This document shows, one piece after another, positions 44,318-54,500 of a DNA stretch of 64,000 nucleotides. The first letter of the stretch is position 1; every line of letters starts with the position of its first letter. This DNA comes from Bisbaumannia salifodinae. Its GTDB lineage: Bacteria > Pseudomonadota > Gammaproteobacteria > Pseudomonadales > Halomonadaceae. Location: the NCBI RefSeq assembly GCF_039522585.1, contig NZ_BAAADR010000047.1. One strand, written 5' to 3'. A model generated the notes under the pieces. It was given only the letters and a program-made list of their open reading frames with translations. It was not told where the DNA came from and searched no databases. The position numbers and the translations under genes are program-made.

Positions 44318-45187
44318 TCAGAACGTCATGACGTCGCCATCGGCGGGGATCAGCACGCGATCCTCGATGCCTGCCTCCCGCACGTAGTGGCGGAGTTCAT
44401 CGCGGCTCAGGGTCATATGGTTCACGGCGTCCAGATGCACCGCGATGATGGTGGCCTCGGGGGCCGTTTGATAAGCGCGCAGGGTGTCCTCCTGGCCCAT
44501 GATGATGGGGTCGCCCTCGAAGCCGTCGACCTCGGCGGCGCCGGCATTCAGCACGATCACCTCGGGCCGGTAGCGTTCCAGCGCCTGGTCGACCTCGTCG
44601 CGCCAGAGCGTATCGCCGACCACATAGGTGGTCTGGTGGCCCGGGGCCTCGAAGACCACGCCCATCACCTCGCCGAGGGCCTCGGCCAGCTCGGGGACGG
44701 CATAGATGGCGCCGGAGCCGTGCTGGCCGCCGGTGCGGTGGAGGCTGACCCCGCCGAACTCGGCGCTGCCGTCGAGCAGGCGCACGTCGGTGAAGCCTTG
44801 GGAGCGCATCAATTCGGCATCGGCCTCGTGCTGGGCGAACAGCGGGATATCCTTGGGCAGCAGGGCCTGGGCCGCATCGTCCCAGTGGTCCAGGTGGGTG
44901 TGGGTGACGATCACCGCGTCCACGCCGTCGATCACCGCTTCTGCCGGCATCGGCAGTTCCACCAGCGGATTGCGCAGCTCGCTGCGATGGGTGTCCTCGA
45001 AGCCCGGGTAGGCGCCCTGTTCGGCCAGCATCGGGTCGATCAGGAAGGTGGTCTCGCCATAGGTGAGCTTCAGCGTGGCATTGCGAATCTGCTGCACCTG
45101 CTGGGTCGTCTGCTGATCGGCGGAGGCGCCGCCGGCGACCAGGGCCGTGGCCAGGAGCAGGGAAGCGGCGAGGGGCTTGAGTGACAT
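44318..45187 (-). CDS. Secreted metallo-beta-lactamase-fold hydrolase
   Basis: A 289-residue protein with a signal peptide (LKPLAASLLLATALVAGGASAD, cleavage near residue 23). The metal-binding motif THTHLDH is at residues 95-101 (His96, His98, Asp100, His101), followed by GDTLW and HLDAVNHMTLS near the C-terminus. This places it in the UlaG/RomA-like lactonase group of the MBL superfamily, exported to the periplasm. The ATG at 45187 has AGGAGACC upstream. It is divergent from the FtrA-type regulator, which probably controls it. The substrate is unknown. Confidence 0.85.
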   Translation of the reverse strand: MSLKPLAASLLLATALVAGGASADQQTTQQVQQIRNATLKLTYGETTFLIDPMLAEQGAYPGFEDTHRSELRNPLVELPMPAEAVIDGVDAVIVTHTHLDHWDDAAQALLPKDIPLFAQHEADAELMRSQGFTDVRLLDGSAEFGGVSLHRTGGQHGSGAIYAVPELAEALGEVMGVVFEAPGHQTTYVVGDTLWRDEVDQALERYRPEVIVLNAGAAEVDGFEGDPIIMGQEDTLRAYQTAPEATIIAVHLDAVNHMTLSRDELRHYVREAGIEDRVLIPADGDVMTF

Positions 45188-45325
45188 CTGGGGTCTCCTG
45201 AGTGTCGCGGTTGATGGGAACACTCTAGGCGGATCGGTTCGGCCGGATAATTGGCCCGAGAGACAGTAATCGAAACTTTCGGGCCAAAATGCCAGACTGA
45301 GGTCCCAACCCTCGGGAGGTGAACC

Positions 45326-46288
45326 ATGTCCTTGCCCCGCGTGGGGCTGATTCTCTATCCGCGTTTCAGCCCCTTTCATTTCTCGGTGCCCTATATGGTG
45401 TTCGGCATGGCCTGGCCCGAGCGCCCCCTGTTCGAGCTGCTTATCGTGGCGCCGGGGGGAGAGTCCCTGGAGGCCGAGCGGGCCATGACGGTACGACCCG
45501 ACGGTGGCCTGGAGCTGCTGGAGGAGGTGGATATCGCCGTGGTGCCCGGCTGGCACGACCTGGACGAGCCGCCGGCGCCGGAACTGGCCGAGGCCCTGAT
45601 GCGCTGTCATCGGCGGGGCGCCCATGTGGTGGGTCTCTGTTATGGCGCCTATGCCCTGGCCTATGCGGGGTTGCTGAATGGCCGGCGGGCCTCCACCCAC
45701 TGGATGGCCGAGCGGGACTTCGGTCGCCGTTTCCCCGAGGTCGGCCTGGATACCAATGCGCTCTATGTGGAGGAGGATCGCCTGGTGACTTCCGCCGGTA
45801 CCGCCGCCGGGCTGGACTGCTGCCTGTTCCTGGTGCGCGAGTACCATGGTGCGCGCATCGCCAACCAGGTGGCTCGCCTGCTGGTGGTGCCGCCTCACCG
45901 GGAGGGCGGCCAGGCGCAATTTATCGAGCAGCCGGTGGCCATCTCCACCCAGGACGCCCAGATCAACCGCCTGCTCGACCATCTGCGCGAACACCTGGCC
46001 GAGACGCACTCCCTCGATGCCCTCGCCGCCCGCACCGCCATGAGTCGGCGTACCTTTACCCGCCATTTCCACCGGGCCACCGGCATGACGGTGGGGGAGT
46101 GGCTGATCAACGAGCGCCTGCGGCGCAGCCGTGAGCTGCTGGAGACCAGCTCCCTGCCCATCGAGCGAATCGCCGAGCGCTGCGGCTTCCAGACCGCCAC
46201 CGCTTTCCGCCAGCACTTCCGGCAACGCTATCGGGTCAGCCCCCGGGAATGGCGCAAGACCTTCGGCGAGCCGGGGAACGAGCGCTAA
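45326..46288 (+). CDS. GlxA/FtrA-type regulator (DJ-1/PfpI domain plus AraC HTH)
   Basis: A 320-residue regulator. The DJ-1/PfpI domain (residues about 1-185) keeps the nucleophile-elbow Cys (HVVGLCYGAYALA), unlike the one at 11183. Two AraC helices follow, LDALAARTAMSRRTFTRHF and IERIAERCGFQTATAFRQHF. GGGAGGTG gives a strong ribosome site. It is divergent from the MBL hydrolase gene with a 138-base gap and convergent with the sugar dehydrogenase gene. It is the likely regulator of the MBL gene. Confidence 0.9.
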   Translation: MSLPRVGLILYPRFSPFHFSVPYMVFGMAWPERPLFELLIVAPGGESLEAERAMTVRPDGGLELLEEVDIAVVPGWHDLDEPPAPELAEALMRCHRRGAHVVGLCYGAYALAYAGLLNGRRASTHWMAERDFGRRFPEVGLDTNALYVEEDRLVTSAGTAAGLDCCLFLVREYHGARIANQVARLLVVPPHREGGQAQFIEQPVAISTQDAQINRLLDHLREHLAETHSLDALAARTAMSRRTFTRHFHRATGMTVGEWLINERLRRSRELLETSSLPIERIAERCGFQTATAFRQHFRQRYRVSPREWRKTFGEPGNER

Positions 46289-46294
46289 TCGCGG

Positions 46295-47434
46295 CTACTC
46301 CAGCGGCTCCAGCCGGTAGAGGCCGCCGTCGCTCGCGTCGCTGAGCAGGTAGATGCGGCCGTCGGGGTCGACGCGCACGTCGCGGATGCGGCCGATCTCA
46401 CCCTCCAGCAGCACCTCGCGCTCCACCACCCGGTCGCCGTCGATCACCAGGCGTACCAGGCGCTCGCTGAGCAACCCGCCGGCCAGCAGGCTGCCCCGCC
46501 AGCCGGGGAAGGCGCCGCCACTCACCCAGGCCAGCCCCGAGGGGGCGAAGCGTCCCTCGAAGACGTGCACCGGGTCGCGCATGCCGGGTCGGGTGTCGTC
46601 GCCGATGGGCAGGAAGGTTACATAGTCGCGGCCCAGGCTCACCTCCGGCCAGCCGTAGTTCGCGCCGGCCTCGATACGGTTGAGCTCGTCGCCGCCCCGG
46701 GGGCCGTGTTCGCTGGCCCAGAGCCGACCCTCGCCATCCACCGTCAGGCCCTGGATATTGCGGTTGCCGAGGCTATAGAGCTCGTCGAGCACGGCGGCCT
46801 CATTGACGAAGGGGTTGTCCATCGGGGCCGTGCCCTCTTGGGTCAGGCGCAGCACGCCGCCGGCATGGTCGCCGCCGTCCTGGGCACGATCCGGGTCGCG
46901 GCCGCGGTCGCCGATGCTTATCACCAGGCTGCCGTCGGGGAGGAAGGCCAGGCGGCCACCGTAGTGGCGCCCCGGGTCGGAATAGCGGTCCTGGACGAAG
47001 AGGGTGGTTAGCTCGGTGAGGCCGGCATCGCCCAGTCGGGCCCGGGCCAGGGCGCTGGCACTGCCGCCGGGCCCGGGGCGCGAGTAGGTGAAGTAGAGCC
47101 AGTCGCTGTCGCCGTCATCGCTGCCGAAGTCCGGATGCAGGGCCAGATCGAGCAGGCCGCCCTGACCGCGGGCCGAGACCGCCGGCAGGCCGTCGAGGGC
47201 CCGGCGTGCGTCGTCGTCCAGCAGCCAGAGGCGGCCGCCGCGCTCGCTGACCAGCATCCGGCCGTCTGGCAGGAAGGCCAGCGACCAGGGGTGGCTCAGG
47301 CCCTCGGCCAGGCGCACCAGGCGGAAGTCATGGTGGTCGCTGGTCAGGCGCTCGTGAACGACTTCGGCGGCCGGGGCAGGGGCGGCGACCAGGGCCGCCA
47401 GCAGCGCTAGCAGGGGACGTATCGGTCGCATCAT
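46295..47434 (-). CDS. PQQ-dependent sugar dehydrogenase-like beta-propeller (YliI-like)
   Basis: A 379-residue secreted protein. The signal peptide (RPIRPLLALLAALVAAPAPAAE) is cleaved near residue 23. It contains soluble aldose dehydrogenase motifs: GLSHPWSLAFLPDGRMLVSERGG, SARGQGGLLDLALHPDF, HYGGRLAFLPDGSLVISIGDRG, GNRNIQGL, ASEHGPRGGDELN and GANYGWP. These form the PQQ- and Ca-binding face of the six-bladed propeller. The protein is probably periplasmic and quinone-linked. No pqq biosynthesis genes are visible, so the cofactor would come from elsewhere in the genome or outside. It is convergent with the regulator and stands alone. Confidence 0.88.
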   Translation of the reverse strand: MMRPIRPLLALLAALVAAPAPAAEVVHERLTSDHHDFRLVRLAEGLSHPWSLAFLPDGRMLVSERGGRLWLLDDDARRALDGLPAVSARGQGGLLDLALHPDFGSDDGDSDWLYFTYSRPGPGGSASALARARLGDAGLTELTTLFVQDRYSDPGRHYGGRLAFLPDGSLVISIGDRGRDPDRAQDGGDHAGGVLRLTQEGTAPMDNPFVNEAAVLDELYSLGNRNIQGLTVDGEGRLWASEHGPRGGDELNRIEAGANYGWPEVSLGRDYVTFLPIGDDTRPGMRDPVHVFEGRFAPSGLAWVSGGAFPGWRGSLLAGGLLSERLVRLVIDGDRVVEREVLLEGEIGRIRDVRVDPDGRIYLLSDASDGGLYRLEPLE

Positions 47435-47479
47435 GACTCCTCCTCGGTGCGGTACTTGGCTACCTCGAGCCTAGTCGAT

Positions 47480-48364
47480 CTAGACTAGGCCTTTCAGTAG
47501 CGCCAGCAGCAGCGGCAGATAGAGGAAGGCGAGCAGGGTGGAGCAGAACACCAGGCTGGCCACATAGGCGGGCTCGCGGCCGGCGCGCTGGGCGAAGAGG
47601 TAGTTGAACACGGCGATCGGCATGCTCATCTGCAGCACCAGGATGCCGTGGGCCAGGGGCGGCAGCCCCAGCAGCCACCCCACCAGGTAGGCCAGCGTCG
47701 CCGCCGCCAGGGTGCGGATCAGGCTGAAGCCGACCCCGGCGCGCAGGCTCTTGACCTGGATGCTGGCCAGCGAGACCCCCAGGGTGATCAGCATCAGCGG
47801 CACCGTGAAGCCGGAGATCAGCTCCAGGGTGTTGTCGAGCCACAGCGGCAGGTCGGTGTCGCTGAGCAGGATCGCCAGGGCGATGGCGATGGCATAGACG
47901 GTGGGGGTGCGGGCCAGGGTGCGCAGCGGGTTACCTCGGCTGGCCATGAGGGTGCCGAAGGTGAACTGCACCAGGGAGACGGTGACCATCACCGCGATGG
48001 CGAAGGCGAAGCCGGCGCTGCCGAAGGCGTAGAGCACCACCGGCAGGCCCATGTTGCCGGTGTTGGGGTACATCATCGGCGAGATCACCACCCGCCAGGG
48101 TTTGCCCAGGAGTGGCGCCACCAGGAAGCTGGCCAGGCCCATGGCGGTGAGCACCAGCAGGGTGCCGAGCATGGTCAGGCCGAAGCTGCCGGCGTCCACC
48201 TCGGCCCCGGAGAGGGAGGCGAGGATCAGCGCCGGGGTGCCGATATTGAAGACCAGCTTGGTGACGAACTCCACCGGGTAGGGGTGGCCCAGGCGCACCC
48301 ACAGGAAGCCCAGGCTGGCGCCGATAAAGACCGGGGCCATCACGGCAAAGAGTTCGACAAGCAT
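47480..48364 (-). CDS. AEC (auxin efflux carrier) family transporter
   Basis: A 294-residue membrane protein with about 8-10 hydrophobic segments. Both halves of the AEC fold are present: VFIGASLGFLWVRLG at the start, NTGNMGLPVVLYAFG near residue 102, and PLAHGILVLQMSMPIAVFNYLFAQRAG near the end. The NTGNMGLP stretch and a matching MSMPIAV stretch correspond to the crossover helices. Bacterial members export or import small organic acids such as malate or malonate. It is followed by glyA on the other strand, and there is no co-transcribed gene. Confidence 0.88.
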   Translation of the reverse strand: MLVELFAVMAPVFIGASLGFLWVRLGHPYPVEFVTKLVFNIGTPALILASLSGAEVDAGSFGLTMLGTLLVLTAMGLASFLVAPLLGKPWRVVISPMMYPNTGNMGLPVVLYAFGSAGFAFAIAVMVTVSLVQFTFGTLMASRGNPLRTLARTPTVYAIAIALAILLSDTDLPLWLDNTLELISGFTVPLMLITLGVSLASIQVKSLRAGVGFSLIRTLAAATLAYLVGWLLGLPPLAHGILVLQMSMPIAVFNYLFAQRAGREPAYVASLVFCSTLLAFLYLPLLLALLKGLV

Positions 48365-48470
48365 GGGCGCTCCTCGCTGGCGGTAAGGGGACGCCCATTG
48401 TCGTGAATCGGATGCTTAGAGGGCAAACGAATTCGCGCGCTCCCCGCGCTCGGGAAAAAGTTTGTCAGTC

Positions 48471-48486
48471 GCGACACCGGTGTCGC
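48471..48486. promoter_or_regulatory. Perfect 16-base palindrome upstream of glyA
   Basis: GCGACACCGGTGTCGC is perfectly self-complementary and lies 92 bases before the glyA start, in the gap between divergent aec and glyA genes. It is a strong candidate operator for the glyA-sox operon. In pseudomonads the comparable operon is controlled by the GbdR and SouR regulators; whether a similar protein binds here is unknown. Confidence 0.6.
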
Positions 48487-48577
48487 AAACGCACCGGGTC
48501 GTGACGTCGCCAAGCATCTTGGCCCCCAGGCCCAGGGATACCATCGCCGCAAACCACAACAATCTCTGGAGGCCGAC

Positions 48578-49882
48578 ATGACCCTGCGCAACGAGAGCCT
48601 GGCGCAATACGACACCCCCCTGGCCGCGGCTATTGCCGAAGAAGTGGCCCGTCAGGAGGCCCATATCGAGCTGATCGCGTCGGAGAACTACACCAGCCGC
48701 GCGGTGATGGAAGCCCAGGGCTCCCAGCTCACCAACAAGTATGCCGAGGGCTACCCGGGCAAGCGCTACTACGGTGGCTGCGAGTTCGTCGACAAGGTCG
48801 AGGCGCTGGCCATCGAGCGTGCCTGCGACCTGTTCGGCGCCGACTACGCCAACGTCCAGCCCCACTCCGGTGCCCAGGCCAACGCCGCCGTCTTCATGGC
48901 GCTGGTCTCTCCGGGTGACACCGTGCTGGGCATGAGCCTGGCCCACGGCGGCCACCTGACCCACGGCGCCGCCCCCAACTTCTCCGGCAAGCACTACAAC
49001 GCCGTGCAGTACGGCCTCAACCCGGAGACCGGCGAGATCGACTACGAGGAAGTCGAGCGCCTGGCCCGCGAGCATCAGCCGAAGATGATCATCGCCGGCT
49101 TCTCCGCCTACTCCCGGGTGGTCGACTGGCGTCGTTTCCGCACCATCGCCGATGAGGTGGGCGCCTACCTGATGGTGGATATGGCCCATGTGGCGGGTCT
49201 CGTCGCTGCCGGTCTCTACCCGAGCCCGCTGCCCCACGCCCATGTGGTCACCACCACCACCCACAAGACCCTGCGCGGCCCGCGTGGTGGCCTGATCCTC
49301 TCCGCCCACGGCGACGAGGCCCTCCACAAGAAGCTCAATGGCGCGGTCTTCCCGGGCCAGCAGGGCGGCCCGCTGATGCATGTGATCGCCGCCAAGGCGG
49401 TGGCCTTCAAGGAGGCCATGAGCCAGGACTTCGTGCGCTACCAGCAGCAGGTGATCGAGAATGCCCGGGCCATGGCCGAGGTCTTTATCGAGCGCGGCTA
49501 TGACGTGGTCTCCGGCGGCACCGACGACCACCTCTTCCTGGTCTCGCTGATCAAGCAGGGGGTCACCGGCAAGGACGCGGATGCCGCCCTCGGCCGCGCC
49601 CATATCACCGTCAACAAGAACTCGGTGCCCAACGACCCGCAGAGTCCCTTCGTCACCTCCGGACTGCGCCTCGGCACCCCGGCGGTCACCGCCCGCGGCT
49701 TCGATGCCGCCGAGTGTACCGAGCTGGCCGGCTGGATCTGCGACATCCTGGACGCCCTGGCCGACGGCGGCGATAGTGCCACAGTGGAAGCCGAGGTGCA
49801 GGCCAAGGTCGCCGAGGTATGTGCCCGGCATCCGGTCTATGGCGCGGCCATCGCCGAGAGCACCGTCGAAACCATCGCTTGA
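48578..49882 (+). CDS. glyA: Serine hydroxymethyltransferase
   Basis: A 434-residue PLP enzyme, slightly longer than housekeeping GlyA (about 417). The PLP lysine is in VTTTTHKTLRGPRGG. Other SHMT residues are ELIASENYTS, HSGAQANAAVF and MVDMAHVAGLVAAG. It converts glycine and methylene-tetrahydrofolate to serine. The gene leads the soxBDAG-purU block, with 47 bases to soxB, so it is probably the catabolic copy that removes glycine and C1 units from sarcosine. The ATG has CTGGAGG upstream. The palindrome in its promoter suggests inducible control. Confidence 0.93.
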   Translation: MTLRNESLAQYDTPLAAAIAEEVARQEAHIELIASENYTSRAVMEAQGSQLTNKYAEGYPGKRYYGGCEFVDKVEALAIERACDLFGADYANVQPHSGAQANAAVFMALVSPGDTVLGMSLAHGGHLTHGAAPNFSGKHYNAVQYGLNPETGEIDYEEVERLAREHQPKMIIAGFSAYSRVVDWRRFRTIADEVGAYLMVDMAHVAGLVAAGLYPSPLPHAHVVTTTTHKTLRGPRGGLILSAHGDEALHKKLNGAVFPGQQGGPLMHVIAAKAVAFKEAMSQDFVRYQQQVIENARAMAEVFIERGYDVVSGGTDDHLFLVSLIKQGVTGKDADAALGRAHITVNKNSVPNDPQSPFVTSGLRLGTPAVTARGFDAAECTELAGWICDILDALADGGDSATVEAEVQAKVAEVCARHPVYGAAIAESTVETIA

Positions 49883-49929
49883 ACCGGCCGCCGGGCAACG
49901 CCCGGCGAGGCCGAACTGAGGAGACCCCT

Positions 49930-51180
49930 ATGCAACGCTATTCTGGCTTCGGGCTGGTCAAGCACGCGCTGAGCCACCACGAGAACTGGGAGCGCCAGTG
50001 GCGCAACCCCACGCCGAAGAAACAGTACGACGTGATCATCGTCGGCGGCGGCGGCCACGGCCTGGCCACCGCCTACTATCTGGCCAAGGAGTTCGGCGTC
50101 AAGAACGTGGCGGTGATCGAGAAGGGCTGGCTGGGCGGCGGTAATACCGCGCGCAACACCACCATCGTGCGTTCCAACTACCTGTGGGACGAGTCGGCGG
50201 CCCTTTACGAGCATGCCATGAAGCTGTGGGAGGGGCTCTCCCAGGACCTGAACTACAACGTGATGTTCTCCCAGCGGGGCGTGCTCAACCTGGGCCACAC
50301 CCTGCAGGACATGCGTGATATCCAGCGCCGGGTCAATGCCAACCGCCTGAACGGCATCGACGGCGAGGTGCTGGACGCCAAGGGCGTGCAGGAGCTGGTG
50401 CCGATCATGGACTGCTCTTCGAGCGCCCGCTACCCGGTGCTGGGTGCCTCCTGGCAGCCGCGCGCCGGCGTGGCCCGCCACGACGCCGTGGCCTGGGGCT
50501 ATGCCCGTGGCGCCGACGCCCACGGCGTGGATATCCTCCAGCAGACCGAGGTCACCGGCTTCAAGATCCGCGACGGCCAGATCTATGGCGTGCACACCAA
50601 CCGCGGCGATATCGAGGCCAAGACCGTGGGCTGCGTGACCGCCGGTAATTCCGGGGTGCTGGCCAAGATGGCCGGCTTCAATCTGCCGCTGGAGTCGCAT
50701 CCGCTGCAGGCCCTGGTCTCCGAGCCCCTCAAGCCGATCCTCGACACCGTGGTGATGTCCAACCACGTGCACGGCTATATCAGCCAGTCCGACAAGGGCG
50801 ACCTGGTGATCGGTGCCGGTATCGATGGCTACAACGGCTATGGCCAGCGCGGCAGCTACCCCACCGTGGAGCACACCCTGCAGGCCATCGTCGAGATGTT
50901 CCCGATCTTCTCCCGGGTGCGCATGAACCGCCAGTGGGGCGGTATCGTCGACACCTGCCCGGATGCCTGCCCGATCCTCTCCAAGACTCCGGTGAAGGGC
51001 CTGTTCTTCAACTGTGGCTGGGGCACCGGTGGCTTCAAGGCCACCCCGGGCTCGGGTCATGTGTTCGCCGCCAGCCTGGCCAAGGGCGAGATGCACCCCA
51101 TCGCCGAGCCCTTCTCCATGTTCCGCTTCCACAGTGGGGCGCTGATCGACGAGCACGGCGCCGCCGGCGTGGCCCACTAA
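49930..51180 (+). CDS. soxB: Sarcosine oxidase beta subunit
   Basis: A 416-residue flavoprotein. FAD-binding GGGGHGLATAYYLAKEFG is at residues about 39-56, followed by WLGGGNTARNTTIVRSNYL. The stretch VARHDAVAWGYARG (His184) corresponds to the region carrying the covalent-FMN histidine in heterotetrameric sarcosine oxidases. The C-terminal GWGTGGFKATPGSGHVFA is the second part of the FAD site. The subunit binds both FAD and FMN and oxidises sarcosine (N-methylglycine). The start follows TGAGGAGACC. The operon order glyA-soxB-soxD-soxA-soxG is that of other proteobacteria. Confidence 0.93.
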   Translation: MQRYSGFGLVKHALSHHENWERQWRNPTPKKQYDVIIVGGGGHGLATAYYLAKEFGVKNVAVIEKGWLGGGNTARNTTIVRSNYLWDESAALYEHAMKLWEGLSQDLNYNVMFSQRGVLNLGHTLQDMRDIQRRVNANRLNGIDGEVLDAKGVQELVPIMDCSSSARYPVLGASWQPRAGVARHDAVAWGYARGADAHGVDILQQTEVTGFKIRDGQIYGVHTNRGDIEAKTVGCVTAGNSGVLAKMAGFNLPLESHPLQALVSEPLKPILDTVVMSNHVHGYISQSDKGDLVIGAGIDGYNGYGQRGSYPTVEHTLQAIVEMFPIFSRVRMNRQWGGIVDTCPDACPILSKTPVKGLFFNCGWGTGGFKATPGSGHVFAASLAKGEMHPIAEPFSMFRFHSGALIDEHGAAGVAH

Positions 51181-51192
51181 GGAGAATTCGCC

Positions 51193-51534
51193 ATGTTCTA
51201 TATCTACTGCCCCTACTGCGGCGAACACCGCGAGGAAGAGGAGTTTCACCCCAAGGGCCAGGCGCATATCGAGCGACCCAAGGAGCCCGAGGCGTGCAGC
51301 GACGAGGAGTGGGGCGACTACCTGTTCTTCCGTGACAACCCCCGTGGCGTGCACCACGAGCTGTGGGTGCATGCGGTGGGTTGCCGCAAGTTCTTCAACG
51401 TCACGCGTCACACCGTGACCTACGAGATCCTCGAGACCTACAAGATGGGCGAGCAGCCGTCGATCACCGCCGATGCCCAGGGCCAGCCCCGCGAGGCCGT
51501 GGCGGCCAGCCGTCAAGAAGGAGTGCGCGCATGA
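51193..51534 (+). CDS. soxD: Sarcosine oxidase delta subunit
   Basis: A 113-residue zinc-binding subunit. The ligands Cys6, Cys9 (YCPYCGEH), His60 and Cys64 (WVHAVGCRKFF) are all in place. It stabilises the alpha-beta-gamma-delta complex. It is preceded by AAGGAGAATTC, twelve bases after the soxB stop. The stop overlaps the ATG of soxA (ATGA), a mark of translational coupling. Confidence 0.93.
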   Translation: MFYIYCPYCGEHREEEEFHPKGQAHIERPKEPEACSDEEWGDYLFFRDNPRGVHHELWVHAVGCRKFFNVTRHTVTYEILETYKMGEQPSITADAQGQPREAVAASRQEGVRA

Positions 51535-54500
51535 GCCAGTCCAAGAAACAAGTGCACCGCCTGGCCAAGGGCGGTCGGATCGATCGCTCCCGCACCCTGA
51601 GCTTCACCTTCAATGGTCAGAACTACCAGGGCCACCCGGGGGATACCCTGGCCTCGGCGCTGCTGGCCAATGGCGTGGATATCGTCAACCGCAGCTTCAA
51701 GTACTCCCGGCCCCGGGGCATCGTCGCCGCCGGCGCCGAGGAACCCAATGCCATCGTCCAGCTGGGCAGCACCGAGGCGGCCCAGGTGCCCAACGTGCGC
51801 GCCACCCAGCAGGCGCTGTTCGCCGGCCTGACCGCCCGCAGCACCAACGGCTGGCCCAATGTGCAGCGCGACCTGATGGGCGTAGTCGGCAAGCTGGGCG
51901 GCAAGTTCATGCCCCCGGGCTTCTACTACAAGACCTTCATGGCCCCGGCCTCGCTGTGGATGACCTACGAGAAGTACATCCGCAAGAGCGCCGGCCTGGG
52001 TCGCAGCCCCATGGAAGCCGACCCGGACACCTACGACCACCTGCACCAGCACTGCGACGTGCTGGTGGTGGGCGCCGGCGCCGCCGGCCTGGCCGCGGCC
52101 CTGGCCGCCGCGCGCAGCGGTGCCCGGGTGATCGTCGCCGACGAGCAGGAGGAAATGGGTGGCTCGCTGCTGGATAGCCGCGAGACCCTGGACGGCAAGC
52201 CGGCGGACCAGTGGGCGGCCCAGGTCGTCAAGGAACTGGCCGGGTACGAGAACGTCACCCTGCTGCCGCGCACCACCGCCAACGGCTACCACGACCACCA
52301 CTTCGTCACCCTCCACGAGCGGCGCACCGAGCACCTCGGCGAGACCGCGCCCCTGGCCAAGGGGCGCCGCCAGGTGCGTGCCCGCATGCACCGGGTGCGC
52401 GCCGGCCAGGTGATCCTGGCCACCGGCGCCCACGAGCGCCCGCTGGTCTACGCTGGCAACGACGTGCCGGGCAATATGCTGGCCGGTGCCGTTTCCACCT
52501 ACATCCGCCGCTACGGCGTGGCGCCGGGCAACAAGCTGGTGCTTACCACCAGCAACGACTACGGCTATCGCGCCGCCCTCGACTGGAAGGAGGCGGGTCG
52601 CGAGGTGGTGGCCATCGTCGACGCCCGTCAGGCCCCCGCCGGCGACTGGGTGGAAGCCGCCCGCGCCCAGGGCATCAAGATCATCACCGGCAGCGCCGTG
52701 ATCGAGGCCAAGGGATCCAGCCGCGTCAGCGCGGCGCGGGTCGCCAAGATCGATATCGACGCCTTCCAGGTGAAGGGTCCGGCCCAGGAACTGGCCTGCG
52801 ACACCATCGCCAGCTCCGGCGGCTATAGCCCGGTGATTCACCTGGCTTCCCACACCGGCGCCCGGCCCACCTGGCGCGACGATCTCCTCGGCTTCGTGCC
52901 GAGCCTGGTCAAGGGCGTGCACGCCTGCGGCGGTGCCAACGGCACCTATGCCCTGGGTGAGGTGCTCGCCGACGGCGTGGAGGCCGGCGTCAAGGCCGCC
53001 GCCGTCAGCGGCCATGCCGCCCCGTCGGTGAGCCTGCCCCAGGTCAAGGCCCTCAAGCAGGGCCCGGCGGCAGCGCTCTTCCAGGTGCCCCACGAGAAGC
53101 CGACCCTGCGCGCGCCCAAGCAGTTCGTCGATCTGCAGAACGACGTCACCGCGGCGGGCATCGAGCTGGCCACCCGCGAGGGCTTCGAGTCCATCGAGCA
53201 CGTCAAGCGCTATACCGCCATGGGCTTCGGTACCGACCAGGGCAAGCTGGGCAACATCAACGGCATGGCCATCGCCGCCCGCTGCCTGGGCCGCCCCATC
53301 CCCGAGGTGGGCACCACGGTGTTCCGTCCCAACTACACCCCGGTGACCTTCGGCGCCATCGTCGGCCGTCACTGCCGCGATCTGTTCGACCCGGAGCGCT
53401 ACACCGCCCTGCACCAGTGGCATGTGGAAAACGGCGCCGAGTTCGAGGACGTGGGCCAGTGGAAGCGCCCCTGGTATTACCCGCAGCGCGTCAACGGCAA
53501 GGTCGAGACCATGCACGAGGCGGTGGCTCGGGAGTGCAGCGCGGTGCGCGAGAAGGTCGGTATCCTCGACGCCTCGACCCTGGGCAAGATCGATATCCAG
53601 GGCCCCGACGCCCGGGAATTCCTGGCCCGGGTCTACACCAACAAGTGGGAGAAGCTGGCGGTCGGCAAGTGCCGCTACGGCCTGATGTGCAAGGACGACG
53701 GCATGGTCACCGATGACGGCGTGACCAGCTGTCTGGCCGACAACCACTTCCTGATGACCACCACCACCGGCGGCGCCGCGGCGATCCTCGAGTGGCTGGA
53801 ACTGTGGCACCAGACCGAGTGGCCGGAGCTGGACGTCTACTTCAGCTCGGTGACCGACCACTGGGCCACCATGACCATCACCGGCCCCGAGGCGCGCAAG
53901 CTGCTGGCCGAGATCACCGATATCGATCTCGACAAGGACAGCTTCAAATTTATGGAGTGGCGTTCCGGCAAGGTGGCGGGCGTACCGGCGCGGGTCTATC
54001 GCATCTCCTTCACCGGCGAGCTGACCTTCGAGATCAACGTCCAGGCCAACTACGCCATGCATGTGTGGCAGACCCTCTTCAAGCACGGCGAGAAGTACGG
54101 CCTGACCCCCTACGGCACCGAGACCATGCACGTCCTGCGCGCCGAGAAGGGCTTTATCATCGTCGGTCAGGACACCGATGGCTCGGTGACTCCGGAAGAC
54201 CTGGGCATGCAGTGGTGCGTGGGCTACGACAAGCCCTTCTCGTGGATCGGCAAGCGGGCCCTGACCCGTACCGACACCAAGCGCGAGAACCGCAAGCAGC
54301 TGGTGGGCCTCAAGCCCAAGGACCCCAAGGTGGTGCTGGAGGAGGGCGCGCAGATCGTCTTCGATCCCAAGCACGCCATCCCCATGCCGATGGCCGGGCA
54401 CGTGACCTCCAGCTACTACAGCCCGACCCTGGACTCCGGCTTCGCCCTGGCGGTGGTCAAGGGTGGCCACAAGAAGATGGGCGAGACCGTCTACCTGCCC

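Noticed and set aside
44318..46225. 635-codon reading of the MBL hydrolase ORF
   Set aside because: The upstream half is antisense to the FtrA-type regulator. The signal peptide and ribosome site fix the start at 45187.
48365..48577. Glycine riboswitch in front of glyA
   Set aside because: The leader is short and shows a symmetric palindrome instead of the tandem aptamer pattern; no conserved glycine-aptamer core could be seen.
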